From: Bacteroidaceae bacterium
GTDB lineage: Bacteria > Bacteroidota > Bacteroidia > Bacteroidales > Bacteroidaceae
Direction of reading: 5' to 3'
Assembly (NCBI GenBank): GCA_900772575.1
Contig: CAAHEN010000141.1
Location: 1-5,245, forward strand
Length of the DNA: 5,245 bases
Shown here: positions 1-5,245 of the stretch, one piece after another
Numbering within the stretch: the first letter of the stretch is position 1
How the letters are laid out: the number at the start of each line of letters is the position of its first letter
Notes under the pieces: generated by a model
Database searches by the model: none
Told to the model about the DNA's origin: nothing
What the model saw: only the letters and a program-made list of their open reading frames with translations
Translations under genes and position numbers: made by a program

Positions 1-228
1 ACCGAAGGCGTAGGCCGTGCGGACGGCCAGGACGCGGTCTCCGGCCATGAGCCCGTACTGGCTGTGCGCGGCCGTGACGGCATACTGTGTGACCACCCAC
101 GTGCGTATGGCCACCATGATGCCGATGGCCACCACGGCCGGCATGACGACATAGCGCATGGCGCGACCTACTCCGCGCCAGCCGAATGGCTTGCGGATTC
201 TGCCGATGTAGCGCTTGAGGGTCACCAT
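1..228 (-). CDS. Signal peptidase I-like (S26 family) protein, N-terminal 76 residues; probably a catalytically altered paralogue
   Basis: Partial gene: the ATG is at 228 and the frame runs open off the left edge. The visible 76 residues have a basic N-terminus (K5, R6, R10, R12, K13), one hydrophobic segment at about residues 26-48, then VTAAHSQYGLMAGDRVL (51-67) and RTAYAFG (70-76). This matches the membrane anchor plus catalytic Ser box of signal peptidase I, where the usual form is IPSxSMxPTLxxGD followed by a K-x-AYG-like stretch. Anchoring on the conserved GD (63-64) and AY puts H55 where the Ser nucleophile should be; S56 is one place off. The Lys box lies outside the window. It follows lepB by 78 bp on the same strand, an arrangement I recall from Bacteroidales, where the second copy is often divergent. 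No in-frame ATG, GTG or TTG was seen between lepB and 228, and AAGGA lies 10 nt upstream of the ATG. Family assignment is inferred from the Ser-box region and synteny only. Confidence 0.7.
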   Translation of the reverse strand, partial: MVTLKRYIGRIRKPFGWRGVGRAMRYVVMPAVVAIGIMVAIRTWVVTQYAVTAAHSQYGLMAGDRVLAVRTAYAFG

Positions 229-306
229 GCTGTCATGTTCCTTGAAGAAAATAGGGAATGGGCCTTGCCGTGCGGCTGCGCGGGGAGAGGCTCCGCAGTG
301 CGGGTC

Positions 307-1749
307 TTACTTGATGTCGGCCACCCACTTGAAGATGCGGCTCCAGCGTATCTTGCCGTTGAAGTAGCCGTAATCCGGACTGAGCGAGAGCCAGACGAAG
401 AGTGGCTTGCCGACCACGTGATCCTCGGGCACGAAGCCCCAGAAGCGGGAGTCGGCGGAGTTGTCGCGGTTGTCGCCCATCATCCAGTAGTAGTCCATCT
501 TGAAGGTATAGCTGTCTGCCTGCTTGCCGTTGATGTAGATCTTGCCGTCGCGCACGTCGAGGCTGTTGCACTCATAGACGCGGATGGGGCGCTCGTAGAT
601 GGGCAGGTTGGCCGTGGTGAGCTTCAGCGTGGCGCCTCGCTTCGGTATCCAGACTGGACCGTAGTTGGCCGTCGTCCAGTCCTTGGCCATGTTGAGCGGA
701 TAGAGCTCGTCGCCACTGGCCAGCGGGGTACGCGCCGGGTTGTCGGCGATGATGCCGCGGCGTATGAGCTCGGCCTTGACATGGGCCGTCATCGGGAAAC
801 CGCTGCCGCCCTGCACATAACCCAGTTCTTCGTTGGTGATGCCGAGCTCTTTCTTGGTGTCCTCGTCAAGGGGCAGGCGGAACTCCACGTCGTAACGGTA
901 CTGCACGTTCTCGGGCTGCGGGTTGGCCTTGCCGTCGAGGTAGATGATGTCATTCTTGATTTGCAGCGTCTGTCCGGGCAGGCCCACACAGCGTTTGACA
1001 TAGTTGTCGCGGCGGTCGGTCGGCCGGCTGACGACGGCGCCAAACTCGTCGGCGTTGTCGGCGATGATCGCGCGCCCGACGGCATAGCGGCGGGCATATT
1101 CGGCCTGCTGCTGGTCATAGGGCGTGGCGGGCGCCAGCTGGTGGTATTGTCCGCTCTGCGCCAAGGTGGCGGCGCCGATCTGGTAGGCCATGCCGTAGAA
1201 GTCCTGTTCCGGGTGCCGGAGGGCCACGGTGTCGCCGGAGGGATAGTTGAAGACCACGATGTCGTTGACGCGCACATGGCCGAGGCCCTTGACGCGGCGA
1301 TACTCCCAGTGCGGCCAGTCGAGATAACTCTTCGTCCCGACAAGGGGCAGGACGTTCTGTGTCAGGGGTACGGTCAGCGGCGTCTCGGGAATGCGCGGGC
1401 CATAGGCCACTTTCGAGACGAGCAGGTAGTCACCCGTCAGCAGGGTCTTCTCCAGCGAGGAAGAGGGGATGACGAAGTTCTGGACGAAGAACTGGTTGAG
1501 GAAATAGATGGCCACGAGGGCAAAGACGATGGCGTCGACCCACGACATGACCAGCCGCGTCGTGCGGTTTTTCGACTGCTTCCACCAGCCCCATTTTATC
1601 TTCTTGGAGACGTAGGCGTCGTAGATGAAGGGTACGACTACAAGCCCCCACCACGAGCCCACCCAGAGCAGGAAGAGCAGGTAGAGCACTGTGGCGATGC
1701 CGAATTTGACGTAGGCCTTGCGGCGCGGGGAGATTTTGCTAAGCGACAT
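307..1749 (-). CDS. lepB: Signal peptidase I (leader peptidase), long Bacteroidota form
   Basis: 480-residue inner-membrane serine protease that removes signal peptides from Sec/Tat-exported proteins on the periplasmic side. Hydrophobic segments at about residues 14-42 and 70-93 are probable membrane anchors. Family boxes in order: Ser box IPSSSLEKTLLTGDYLLVSK (94-113) with nucleophile S98, followed by Leu instead of the common Met; NDIVVFNYPSGD (162-173); Lys box DNYVKRCVGLPG (248-259) with general base K252; and GDNRDNSADSRFWGF (425-439). All catalytic elements are present, so it should be active. It is much longer than E. coli LepB (324 aa): Ser and Lys are 154 residues apart against about 55, and Lys to GDN is about 45 residues longer, so the periplasmic domain has two large insertions. 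Starts 27 bp after the dapB stop and is probably co-transcribed with it. The leader before the ATG is rich in A and C with no Shine-Dalgarno sequence. Confidence 0.96.
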   Translation of the reverse strand: MSLSKISPRRKAYVKFGIATVLYLLFLLWVGSWWGLVVVPFIYDAYVSKKIKWGWWKQSKNRTTRLVMSWVDAIVFALVAIYFLNQFFVQNFVIPSSSLEKTLLTGDYLLVSKVAYGPRIPETPLTVPLTQNVLPLVGTKSYLDWPHWEYRRVKGLGHVRVNDIVVFNYPSGDTVALRHPEQDFYGMAYQIGAATLAQSGQYHQLAPATPYDQQQAEYARRYAVGRAIIADNADEFGAVVSRPTDRRDNYVKRCVGLPGQTLQIKNDIIYLDGKANPQPENVQYRYDVEFRLPLDEDTKKELGITNEELGYVQGGSGFPMTAHVKAELIRRGIIADNPARTPLASGDELYPLNMAKDWTTANYGPVWIPKRGATLKLTTANLPIYERPIRVYECNSLDVRDGKIYINGKQADSYTFKMDYYWMMGDNRDNSADSRFWGFVPEDHVVGKPLFVWLSLSPDYGYFNGKIRWSRIFKWVADIK

Positions 1750-1776
1750 GTCGTGTGTAGTGGCGGTTGTGTGAGT

Positions 1777-2529
1777 TTAGAACTTGAAGAGATCGTCTGT
1801 GGTGAGCAGGCCTTCGTGTGTGGCGGTGAACTCAGCGGCGAGCACGGCACCGAGGGCGAAGCCACGGCGGTTGTGGGCCTCATGGGTGATGCTGATGGTG
1901 TCGGCATCGCTCGTATAGCTGACGGTGTGCGTGCCCGGCACCTCGTCACGGCGTATGGCGTCGATGCGGAGCAGGTCGGCGGGGTGATCGGTGGTACCGG
2001 TGACACTGCCATCGGGGGCGGTGACGCAGCCCTTCACCCAGTCGCGCTTGCGGTCGAGGGCGTCGCAGACCTGCTCGGCCAGGGTGATGGCCGTGCCGCT
2101 TGGAGCGTCGAGCTTGTGCACGTGGTGAATCTCTTCGATGCTGACGTCATAGTCGGCGTAGCGGTTCATGATACGGGCCAGGTATTTGTTGACGGCAGAG
2201 AAGATGGCCACGCCCAGCGAGAAGTTGGAAGCCCAGAAGAGCGTGTTGCCCGCCGCGATGAGGCGGCGCACGTCGGCCTCGTGGTCTTTCTTCCAGCCCG
2301 TGGAGCCACTGACCACCTTGACGCCGGCCTTGAAGGCACGGACATAGTTGCCATAGGCGGCGGTGGGGGTGGTGAACTCGATGGCGACATCGGCGCTCTT
2401 GAAGGCGGACGAGTCGAAGTCGTCCTGGTTGTCAACGTCGATGATCGACACGATCTCGTGTCCGCGGCTCCGGGCTATCTCTTCTATCATGTGGCCCATT
2501 TTGCCGTATCCGATGAGTGCTAATTTCAT
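1777..2529 (-). CDS. dapB: 4-hydroxy-tetrahydrodipicolinate reductase
   Basis: Cytosolic NAD(P)H-dependent enzyme of the diaminopimelate/lysine pathway; it reduces the DapA product to tetrahydrodipicolinate, the precursor of meso-DAP for peptidoglycan and of lysine. The 250 residues show the N-terminal Rossmann motif LIGYGKMG (5-12), the acidic stretch IIDVDNQDD (29-37) near the cofactor ribose, AIEFTTP (49-55), SGSTGW (74-79), ASNFSLGV (100-107), and the signature EEIHHVHKLDAPSGTA (132-147) with probable acid/base H135 and K139. The C-terminus has RRDEVPGTHTVSY and THEAHNRRGFALGA, typical of the family. Slightly shorter than E. coli DapB (273 aa), as is usual in Bacteroidota. It is the first gene of its transcription unit, about 40 nt downstream of a clear promoter, and is followed by lepB. 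The ATG at 2529 directly precedes the Rossmann strand (MKLALIGYG), so the start is secure although no Shine-Dalgarno is visible. Confidence 0.97.
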   Translation of the reverse strand: MKLALIGYGKMGHMIEEIARSRGHEIVSIIDVDNQDDFDSSAFKSADVAIEFTTPTAAYGNYVRAFKAGVKVVSGSTGWKKDHEADVRRLIAAGNTLFWASNFSLGVAIFSAVNKYLARIMNRYADYDVSIEEIHHVHKLDAPSGTAITLAEQVCDALDRKRDWVKGCVTAPDGSVTGTTDHPADLLRIDAIRRDEVPGTHTVSYTSDADTISITHEAHNRRGFALGAVLAAEFTATHEGLLTTDDLFKF

Positions 2530-2569
2530 GGTTTGCGCGTGTGTGGCGTGGAATGTATTGTGCTTCGGG

Positions 2570-2598
2570 CAAAGTTACTAAATAATCTTGAGGACAAA
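2570..2598 (-). promoter_or_regulatory. Bacteroidota-type sigma-70 promoter for dapB-lepB
   Basis: On the minus strand TTTG (2595-2598) is followed after 17 bp by TAACTTTG (2570-2577), an exact match to the Bacteroidota -7 consensus TAnnTTTG. The spacer is A/T-rich, unlike the surrounding DNA. The 17-bp gap is a little shorter than the usual 19-21. Transcription would start near 2565, giving a leader of about 35 nt before the dapB ATG. It lies just downstream of the rnhB terminator, where a new promoter is expected. Confidence 0.75.
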
Positions 2599-2613
2599 GG
2601 CTTGTGGCCCGAC

Positions 2614-2645
2614 AAAAAAACGGGCCGGCCTCCCCGAGGGCCGGC
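2614..2645 (-). terminator. Intrinsic terminator after rnhB
   Basis: Minus-strand hairpin with a perfect 7-bp GC stem: GCCGGCC (2639-2645) pairs with GGCCGGC (2624-2630) around an 8-nt loop. A further CGG/CCG pair lies outside a two-base AA bulge. The 3' arm is followed, after three bases, by seven T residues (2614-2620 on the complement). It begins 9 bp after the rnhB stop codon. There is no T-run on the plus-strand side, so it should act only on minus-strand transcripts. It ends the suf-rnhB unit. Confidence 0.93.
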
Positions 2646-2654
2646 TTCCGGTCG

Positions 2655-3293
2655 TCAGTCTGTCCGCTCCCCAGCCGGCGTCGCGGCGGTCTCAGGGAGC
2701 AGGCGGAAGGTCATGCGGTGCAGCGGCGTGGGCCCCAGTCGCCCGATGGCGGCGCGGTGGGCACGGGTGGGATAACCGGCATTGCGGTCCCAACCGTAGC
2801 CGGGATACTGCCCGTCAAGGCGCCGCATGTAGTCGTCGCGGCAGGTCTTGGCCAAGATGCTGGCGGCGGCGATGGCGAGGTACTTGCCGTCGCCTTTGAC
2901 AATGGTCTGCGCGGGGATGGGGCCGTAGGGCTTGAAACGGTTGCCATCGACAATGATGAATTCCGGACGGCGGCTGAGGCCGTCGAGGGCACGGTGCATG
3001 GCCAGAATGGCGGCGTTGAGGATATTGAGGCGGTCTATTTCCTCGACCGACGCCGTGCCGACGGCCCACGCCACGGCATCGCGCTCTATCTCATCGCGCA
3101 GGGCATAGCGCTGGCGCGCCGTGAGCTGCTTGGAGTCGTTGAGGGCCGCGTTGGCATAGTCTGGCGGTAGGATGACGGCGGCGGCATAGACGTCGCCGGC
3201 CAAGCAGCCGCGACCGGCCTCGTCGACGCCAGCCTCGATGAGGCCTTGGTCATTGCAGTGGGCGAGCAGCATCTTCGGGAGTGTCGGGGCCAT
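2655..3293 (-). CDS. rnhB: Ribonuclease HII
   Basis: Cytosolic endonuclease that cuts the RNA strand of RNA/DNA hybrids and nicks DNA at single embedded ribonucleotides, starting ribonucleotide excision repair. The 212 residues (from the chosen start) carry the RNase HII signature GVDEAGRGCLAG (22-33) with catalytic D24 and E25, LNDSKQLT (51-58), VDGNRF (115-120) with D116, KGDGKYLAIAAASILAKTCRD (133-153, shown for orientation by KGDGK and ILAKT) with the fourth acid D153, and GYPTRAHR (173-180). The four metal-binding acids are therefore complete. The frame stays open upstream to 3407 but that part overlaps sufS. I chose the ATG at 3293, 8 bp after the sufS stop; an ATG at 3272 (205 aa, starting MLLAH) fits related proteins about as well. 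No Shine-Dalgarno is seen at either. Probably translated from the suf transcript and followed by a strong terminator. Confidence 0.95.
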   Translation of the reverse strand: MAPTLPKMLLAHCNDQGLIEAGVDEAGRGCLAGDVYAAAVILPPDYANAALNDSKQLTARQRYALRDEIERDAVAWAVGTASVEEIDRLNILNAAILAMHRALDGLSRRPEFIIVDGNRFKPYGPIPAQTIVKGDGKYLAIAAASILAKTCRDDYMRRLDGQYPGYGWDRNAGYPTRAHRAAIGRLGPTPLHRMTFRLLPETAATPAGERTD

Positions 3294-3301
3294 CGCTTGA
3301 T

Positions 3302-4519
3302 TCAGAACATCTTGCGGACGCGCTCTATGCCCTCGGCCAGGGCGTCGACCTCGGCTTTCGTGTTGTAGAGGGCGAACGAGGCACGCGCCATGCCCTCGAC
3401 GCCACACCGCGCCATGAGGGGCTGTGCGCAGTGGTGACCGGTGCGGATGGCGATGCCGAGGCGGTCGAGCAGGGTGCCGAGATCGAGCGGGTGGATATGG
3501 CCCACGTTGAAGGCCACGACAGCGTCTTTCACCTCGGCTGTGCCGTAGATGTGCAGGTCCGGAATGTCGGCCAGCCGCGCCATGGCATAGCGTGTCAGCT
3601 CGCGCTCATAGTCGGCAATGGCGTCCATGCCCAGTGCCTCCACGTAGTCGATGGCGGTGGCCAGGGCGTGGGTGCCCACATAGTCGGGCGTACCGGCCTC
3701 AAACTTGAAGGGTAGGCGCTCGTAGGTGGTTTTCTCGAAGGTGACGCGGGCGATCATCTCGCCGCCACCCTGGTAGGGGGGCATCTGCTCGAGCAGCGCC
3801 TCGCGACCGTAGAGGACACCGATGCCTGTCGGGCCGTAGACCTTGTGGCCACTGAAGGTCAGGAAGTCGCAGTCCAGCTGCTGGACGTCGATGTGCATGT
3901 GGGGCACGCTCTGTGCGCCGTCAACAAGGATATAGGCGCCGTTGGCATGGGCGATTTCGGCCATGCGACTGACGGGGTTGACGGTGCCGAGCACGTTGCT
4001 GACATGGGCGACGCAGACCAAGCGGGTCCGCGGTGTGAAGAGGCGGGCATAGGCCGAGAGGTCGAGGTTGCCGGCATCGTCCATCGGCACCACCTTGATG
4101 ACGATGCCCTTGCGGTCGCGCAGCAGTTGCCAGGGCACGATGTCGCTGTGGTGCTCCATGACGGTCACGATCACCTCGTCGCCAGCTTTGAGGAAGGCCT
4201 CGCCGAAACTGGTGGCCACGAGGTTGAGGCTCTCGGTCGTGCCCCGGGTGAAGACGATTTCCGCCGTCGAGCGGGCGCCGATGAAGGCCCTGACCCGTTC
4301 GCGGGCGGCCTCGTGCAGGTCGGTGGCCTGCTGTGAGAGGAAGTGGACGCCGCGATGCACGTTGGCATTGACGGAATAGTACTCGTTGGCAATGGCCTCG
4401 ACCACGCAGCGCGGTTTCTGCGTCGTGGCCGCATTGTCGAGATAGACGAGCGGGCGGTCATAGACCGTGCGCCCCAGTATGGGGAAATCCTTGCGGATGC
4501 TTTCTATATTGTAAGTCAT
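3302..4519 (-). CDS. sufS: Cysteine desulfurase SufS (group II, PLP-dependent)
   Basis: Takes sulfur from L-cysteine, giving alanine and an enzyme persulfide that feeds the SufBCD scaffold for Fe-S cluster assembly; cytosolic homodimer. The 405 residues match the family's usual length. Visible motifs: YLDNAATTQKP (26-36), NVHRGVH (53-59), FTRGTTESLNL (90-100), EHHSDIVPW (122-130) with H123 stacking on PLP, VDGAQSVPH (199-207) with D200, SGHKVYGPTGIG (223-234) with Schiff-base K226, and RTGHHCAQPLM (359-369) with persulfide C364. The RTGHHC loop and the spacing are those of the SufS/CsdA group rather than IscS. The frame is open up to 4648, but the ATG at 4519 gives the standard N-terminus MTYNIESIRKDFP, and the extra 43 residues would overlap the end of sufD. 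It lies 92 bp after sufD. The family also contains selenocysteine lyases, but the suf context argues for SufS. Confidence 0.96.
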   Translation of the reverse strand: MTYNIESIRKDFPILGRTVYDRPLVYLDNAATTQKPRCVVEAIANEYYSVNANVHRGVHFLSQQATDLHEAARERVRAFIGARSTAEIVFTRGTTESLNLVATSFGEAFLKAGDEVIVTVMEHHSDIVPWQLLRDRKGIVIKVVPMDDAGNLDLSAYARLFTPRTRLVCVAHVSNVLGTVNPVSRMAEIAHANGAYILVDGAQSVPHMHIDVQQLDCDFLTFSGHKVYGPTGIGVLYGREALLEQMPPYQGGGEMIARVTFEKTTYERLPFKFEAGTPDYVGTHALATAIDYVEALGMDAIADYERELTRYAMARLADIPDLHIYGTAEVKDAVVAFNVGHIHPLDLGTLLDRLGIAIRTGHHCAQPLMARCGVEGMARASFALYNTKAEVDALAEGIERVRKMF

Positions 4520-4547
4520 AGTGTGGAGGGTATAGGGGATGTCGGGA

Positions 4548-4588
4548 GGCGGGCTCACCGCTATAGGGCGCACTTGCCCGCCATAGCG
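4548..4588 (-). other. Two mutually exclusive hairpins in the sufD-sufS spacer
   Basis: The 92-bp spacer (4520-4611) has no gene. On the minus strand hairpin A is CGCTATGGCG pairing with CGCC-CT-ATAGCG (4559-4588; 10 bp with a two-base bulge and an 8-nt loop). Hairpin B is GGCGGGC (4576-4582) pairing with GCCCGCC (4548-4554; 7 perfect bp, 21-nt loop). The two share bases 4576-4582, so only one can form at a time. No T-run follows either, so neither looks like an intrinsic terminator. It could be an RNA processing or stability element, or chance pairing in GC-rich DNA; the function is unknown. Confidence 0.4.
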
Positions 4589-4611
4589 TGACGCGCGGCC
4601 CTGCCGCAGTC

Positions 4612-5245
4612 TCAGTCTTTCGTGCCGCACCCGTGGCACTCGCGGCATTGCGAGAGCTGCCCGCGAAAGCGGAGCTCCACCAAGTGCGAGAGGCGGTCGC
4701 GCAGTTGTTCCATGCCGATGCGGCGGAGCACGTCGTTGATGAAGGCGTGCTGGAGGAGCAGGCGGGCTTCAGATTCCGGGATGCCGCGCTGACGCATGTA
4801 GAAGAGGGCGGCCTCGTCGAGCTTGCCGGTGCTGGAGCCGTGGTTGCACTTGACGTCGTCGGCATAGATTTCGAGCATGGGCTGGGCGAAGGCATGGGCC
4901 GTCGGGGCGGCGCAGATGTTGGCGTTCGTCTGCTGCGACGCAGTCTTCTGGGCGTCGTGGCGCACGAGCACCCTGCCGGCATAGGCGCCGGTGCTGTGGC
5001 CGTCGAGGACATATTTGTACAGCAGGTCGCTCTGGCAGTTCGGCGCGATGTGGTCGACGAGAATGTTGTTGTCGACGCGCTGGTGGCCGTCGGCGATGAT
5101 GGCCCCGTTGGCCACAGCGCAGGCGCCGGGCCCGAGCAGGCGGAAGTCGACGGTGTTGCGCGTCTGCCCACAGGTCAGCACGATGCCGTTGTAACTGACG
5201 TGGCTACCGGCCTGCTGCTCGACATAGACATTGTTGAAGCGGCGG
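4612..5245 (-). CDS. sufD: Fe-S cluster assembly scaffold protein SufD, C-terminal 210 residues
   Basis: Partial: the frame enters from the right edge and ends at TGA 4612-4614, so roughly half of the protein (about 420-450 aa in the family) is present. SufD works with SufB and the ATPase SufC as the scaffold on which Fe-S clusters are built. The visible part begins RRFNNVYVEQQAGSH, a beta-helix-like stretch, followed by VDHIAPNCQSDLLYKYVLDG, GAYAGRVLVRHDAQKTASQQ, and the family signature LEIYADDVKCNHG (partial residues 124-136). H135 of this fragment corresponds to E. coli SufD H360, needed for cluster assembly. The usual HGATVG reads HGSSTG here. The signature FYMRQRGI and a helical end follow. 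The last residues, CRECHGCGTKD, form a C-x2-C-x2-C tail (C200, C203, C206). SufD rather than SufB is favoured by KCNHG (SufB has a FEHEAT-like motif here) and by the position directly before sufS. sufB and sufC presumably lie just beyond the window. Confidence 0.93.
   Translation of the reverse strand, partial: RRFNNVYVEQQAGSHVSYNGIVLTCGQTRNTVDFRLLGPGACAVANGAIIADGHQRVDNNILVDHIAPNCQSDLLYKYVLDGHSTGAYAGRVLVRHDAQKTASQQTNANICAAPTAHAFAQPMLEIYADDVKCNHGSSTGKLDEAALFYMRQRGIPESEARLLLQHAFINDVLRRIGMEQLRDRLSHLVELRFRGQLSQCRECHGCGTKD

Noticed and set aside
222..236. Four-codon upstream reading frame (M-T-A-W-stop) overlapping the start of the second signal peptidase-like gene
   Set aside because: Too short to distinguish from chance; could in principle matter for translational coupling but nothing else supports it.
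276..298. Small hairpin between lepB and the second signal peptidase-like gene
   Set aside because: Only 5 bp plus 3 bp with a 4-base bulge, and no T-run directly after it; not convincing as a terminator or regulator.
64..2523. Open reading frame of 819 codons on the plus strand, antisense to the signal peptidase genes and dapB
   Set aside because: It lies opposite well-supported genes, spans their intergenic gaps, has a low-complexity His/Asp/Gly/Val composition and no recognisable domain. Long stop-free antisense frames are expected in GC-rich coding DNA.
2604..3170. Plus-strand frames opposite rnhB
   Set aside because: Shadows of rnhB and its terminator without domain features.
3294..3407. 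N-terminal extension of 38 residues on RNase HII
   Set aside because: It overlaps the sufS coding end and is Arg/Gly-rich shadow sequence; the family starts close to the DEAGRG motif.
3845..4336. Plus-strand frame of 163 codons opposite sufS
   Set aside because: Antisense shadow with Asp/His/Val/Gly-biased composition and no recognisable family.
4520..4648. N-terminal extension of 43 residues on SufS
   Set aside because: It would overlap the end of sufD, is rich in Arg and Pro, and the ATG at 4519 gives the normal SufS N-terminus.

Overview
The window looks like chromosomal core DNA from a GC-rich member of the Bacteroidota, most likely the order Bacteroidales. Three things point there: the protein styles (a very long signal peptidase I, a 250-residue DapB, a SufD with a Cys-containing tail), the gene order dapB - signal peptidase I - second signal peptidase-like gene, and a Bacteroidota-type promoter (TTTG ... 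TAnnTTTG) upstream of dapB. By eye the base composition is about 60% GC. I cannot name the genus from this.

All genes lie on the minus strand, so transcription runs from high to low coordinates. There are two transcription units. The first enters at the right edge: the C-terminal half of sufD (4612-5245), then sufS (3302-4519), then rnhB (2655-3293), ending at a strong intrinsic terminator (2614-2645). SufD is part of the SufBCD Fe-S scaffold and SufS is the cysteine desulfurase that feeds it sulfur. RNase HII follows sufS after only 8 bp and probably shares its transcript. The 92-bp sufD-sufS spacer can fold into two mutually exclusive hairpins.

The second unit starts at a promoter at about 2570-2598 and contains dapB (1777-2529, lysine/diaminopimelate synthesis), lepB (307-1749, signal peptidase I) and, cut by the left edge, a second signal peptidase I-like gene (1-228). 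In this second gene the position of the catalytic serine appears to be histidine. dapB and lepB are 27 bp apart; lepB and its paralogue are 78 bp apart.

There is no gene-free stretch over 300 bases, and I saw no mobile element, CRISPR array, tRNA or rRNA. This is an ordinary housekeeping region. I do not see a new defence or mobile system; the observations worth a second look are the apparently nucleophile-less signal peptidase paralogue, the alternative hairpins in the suf operon and the Cys-rich SufD tail.
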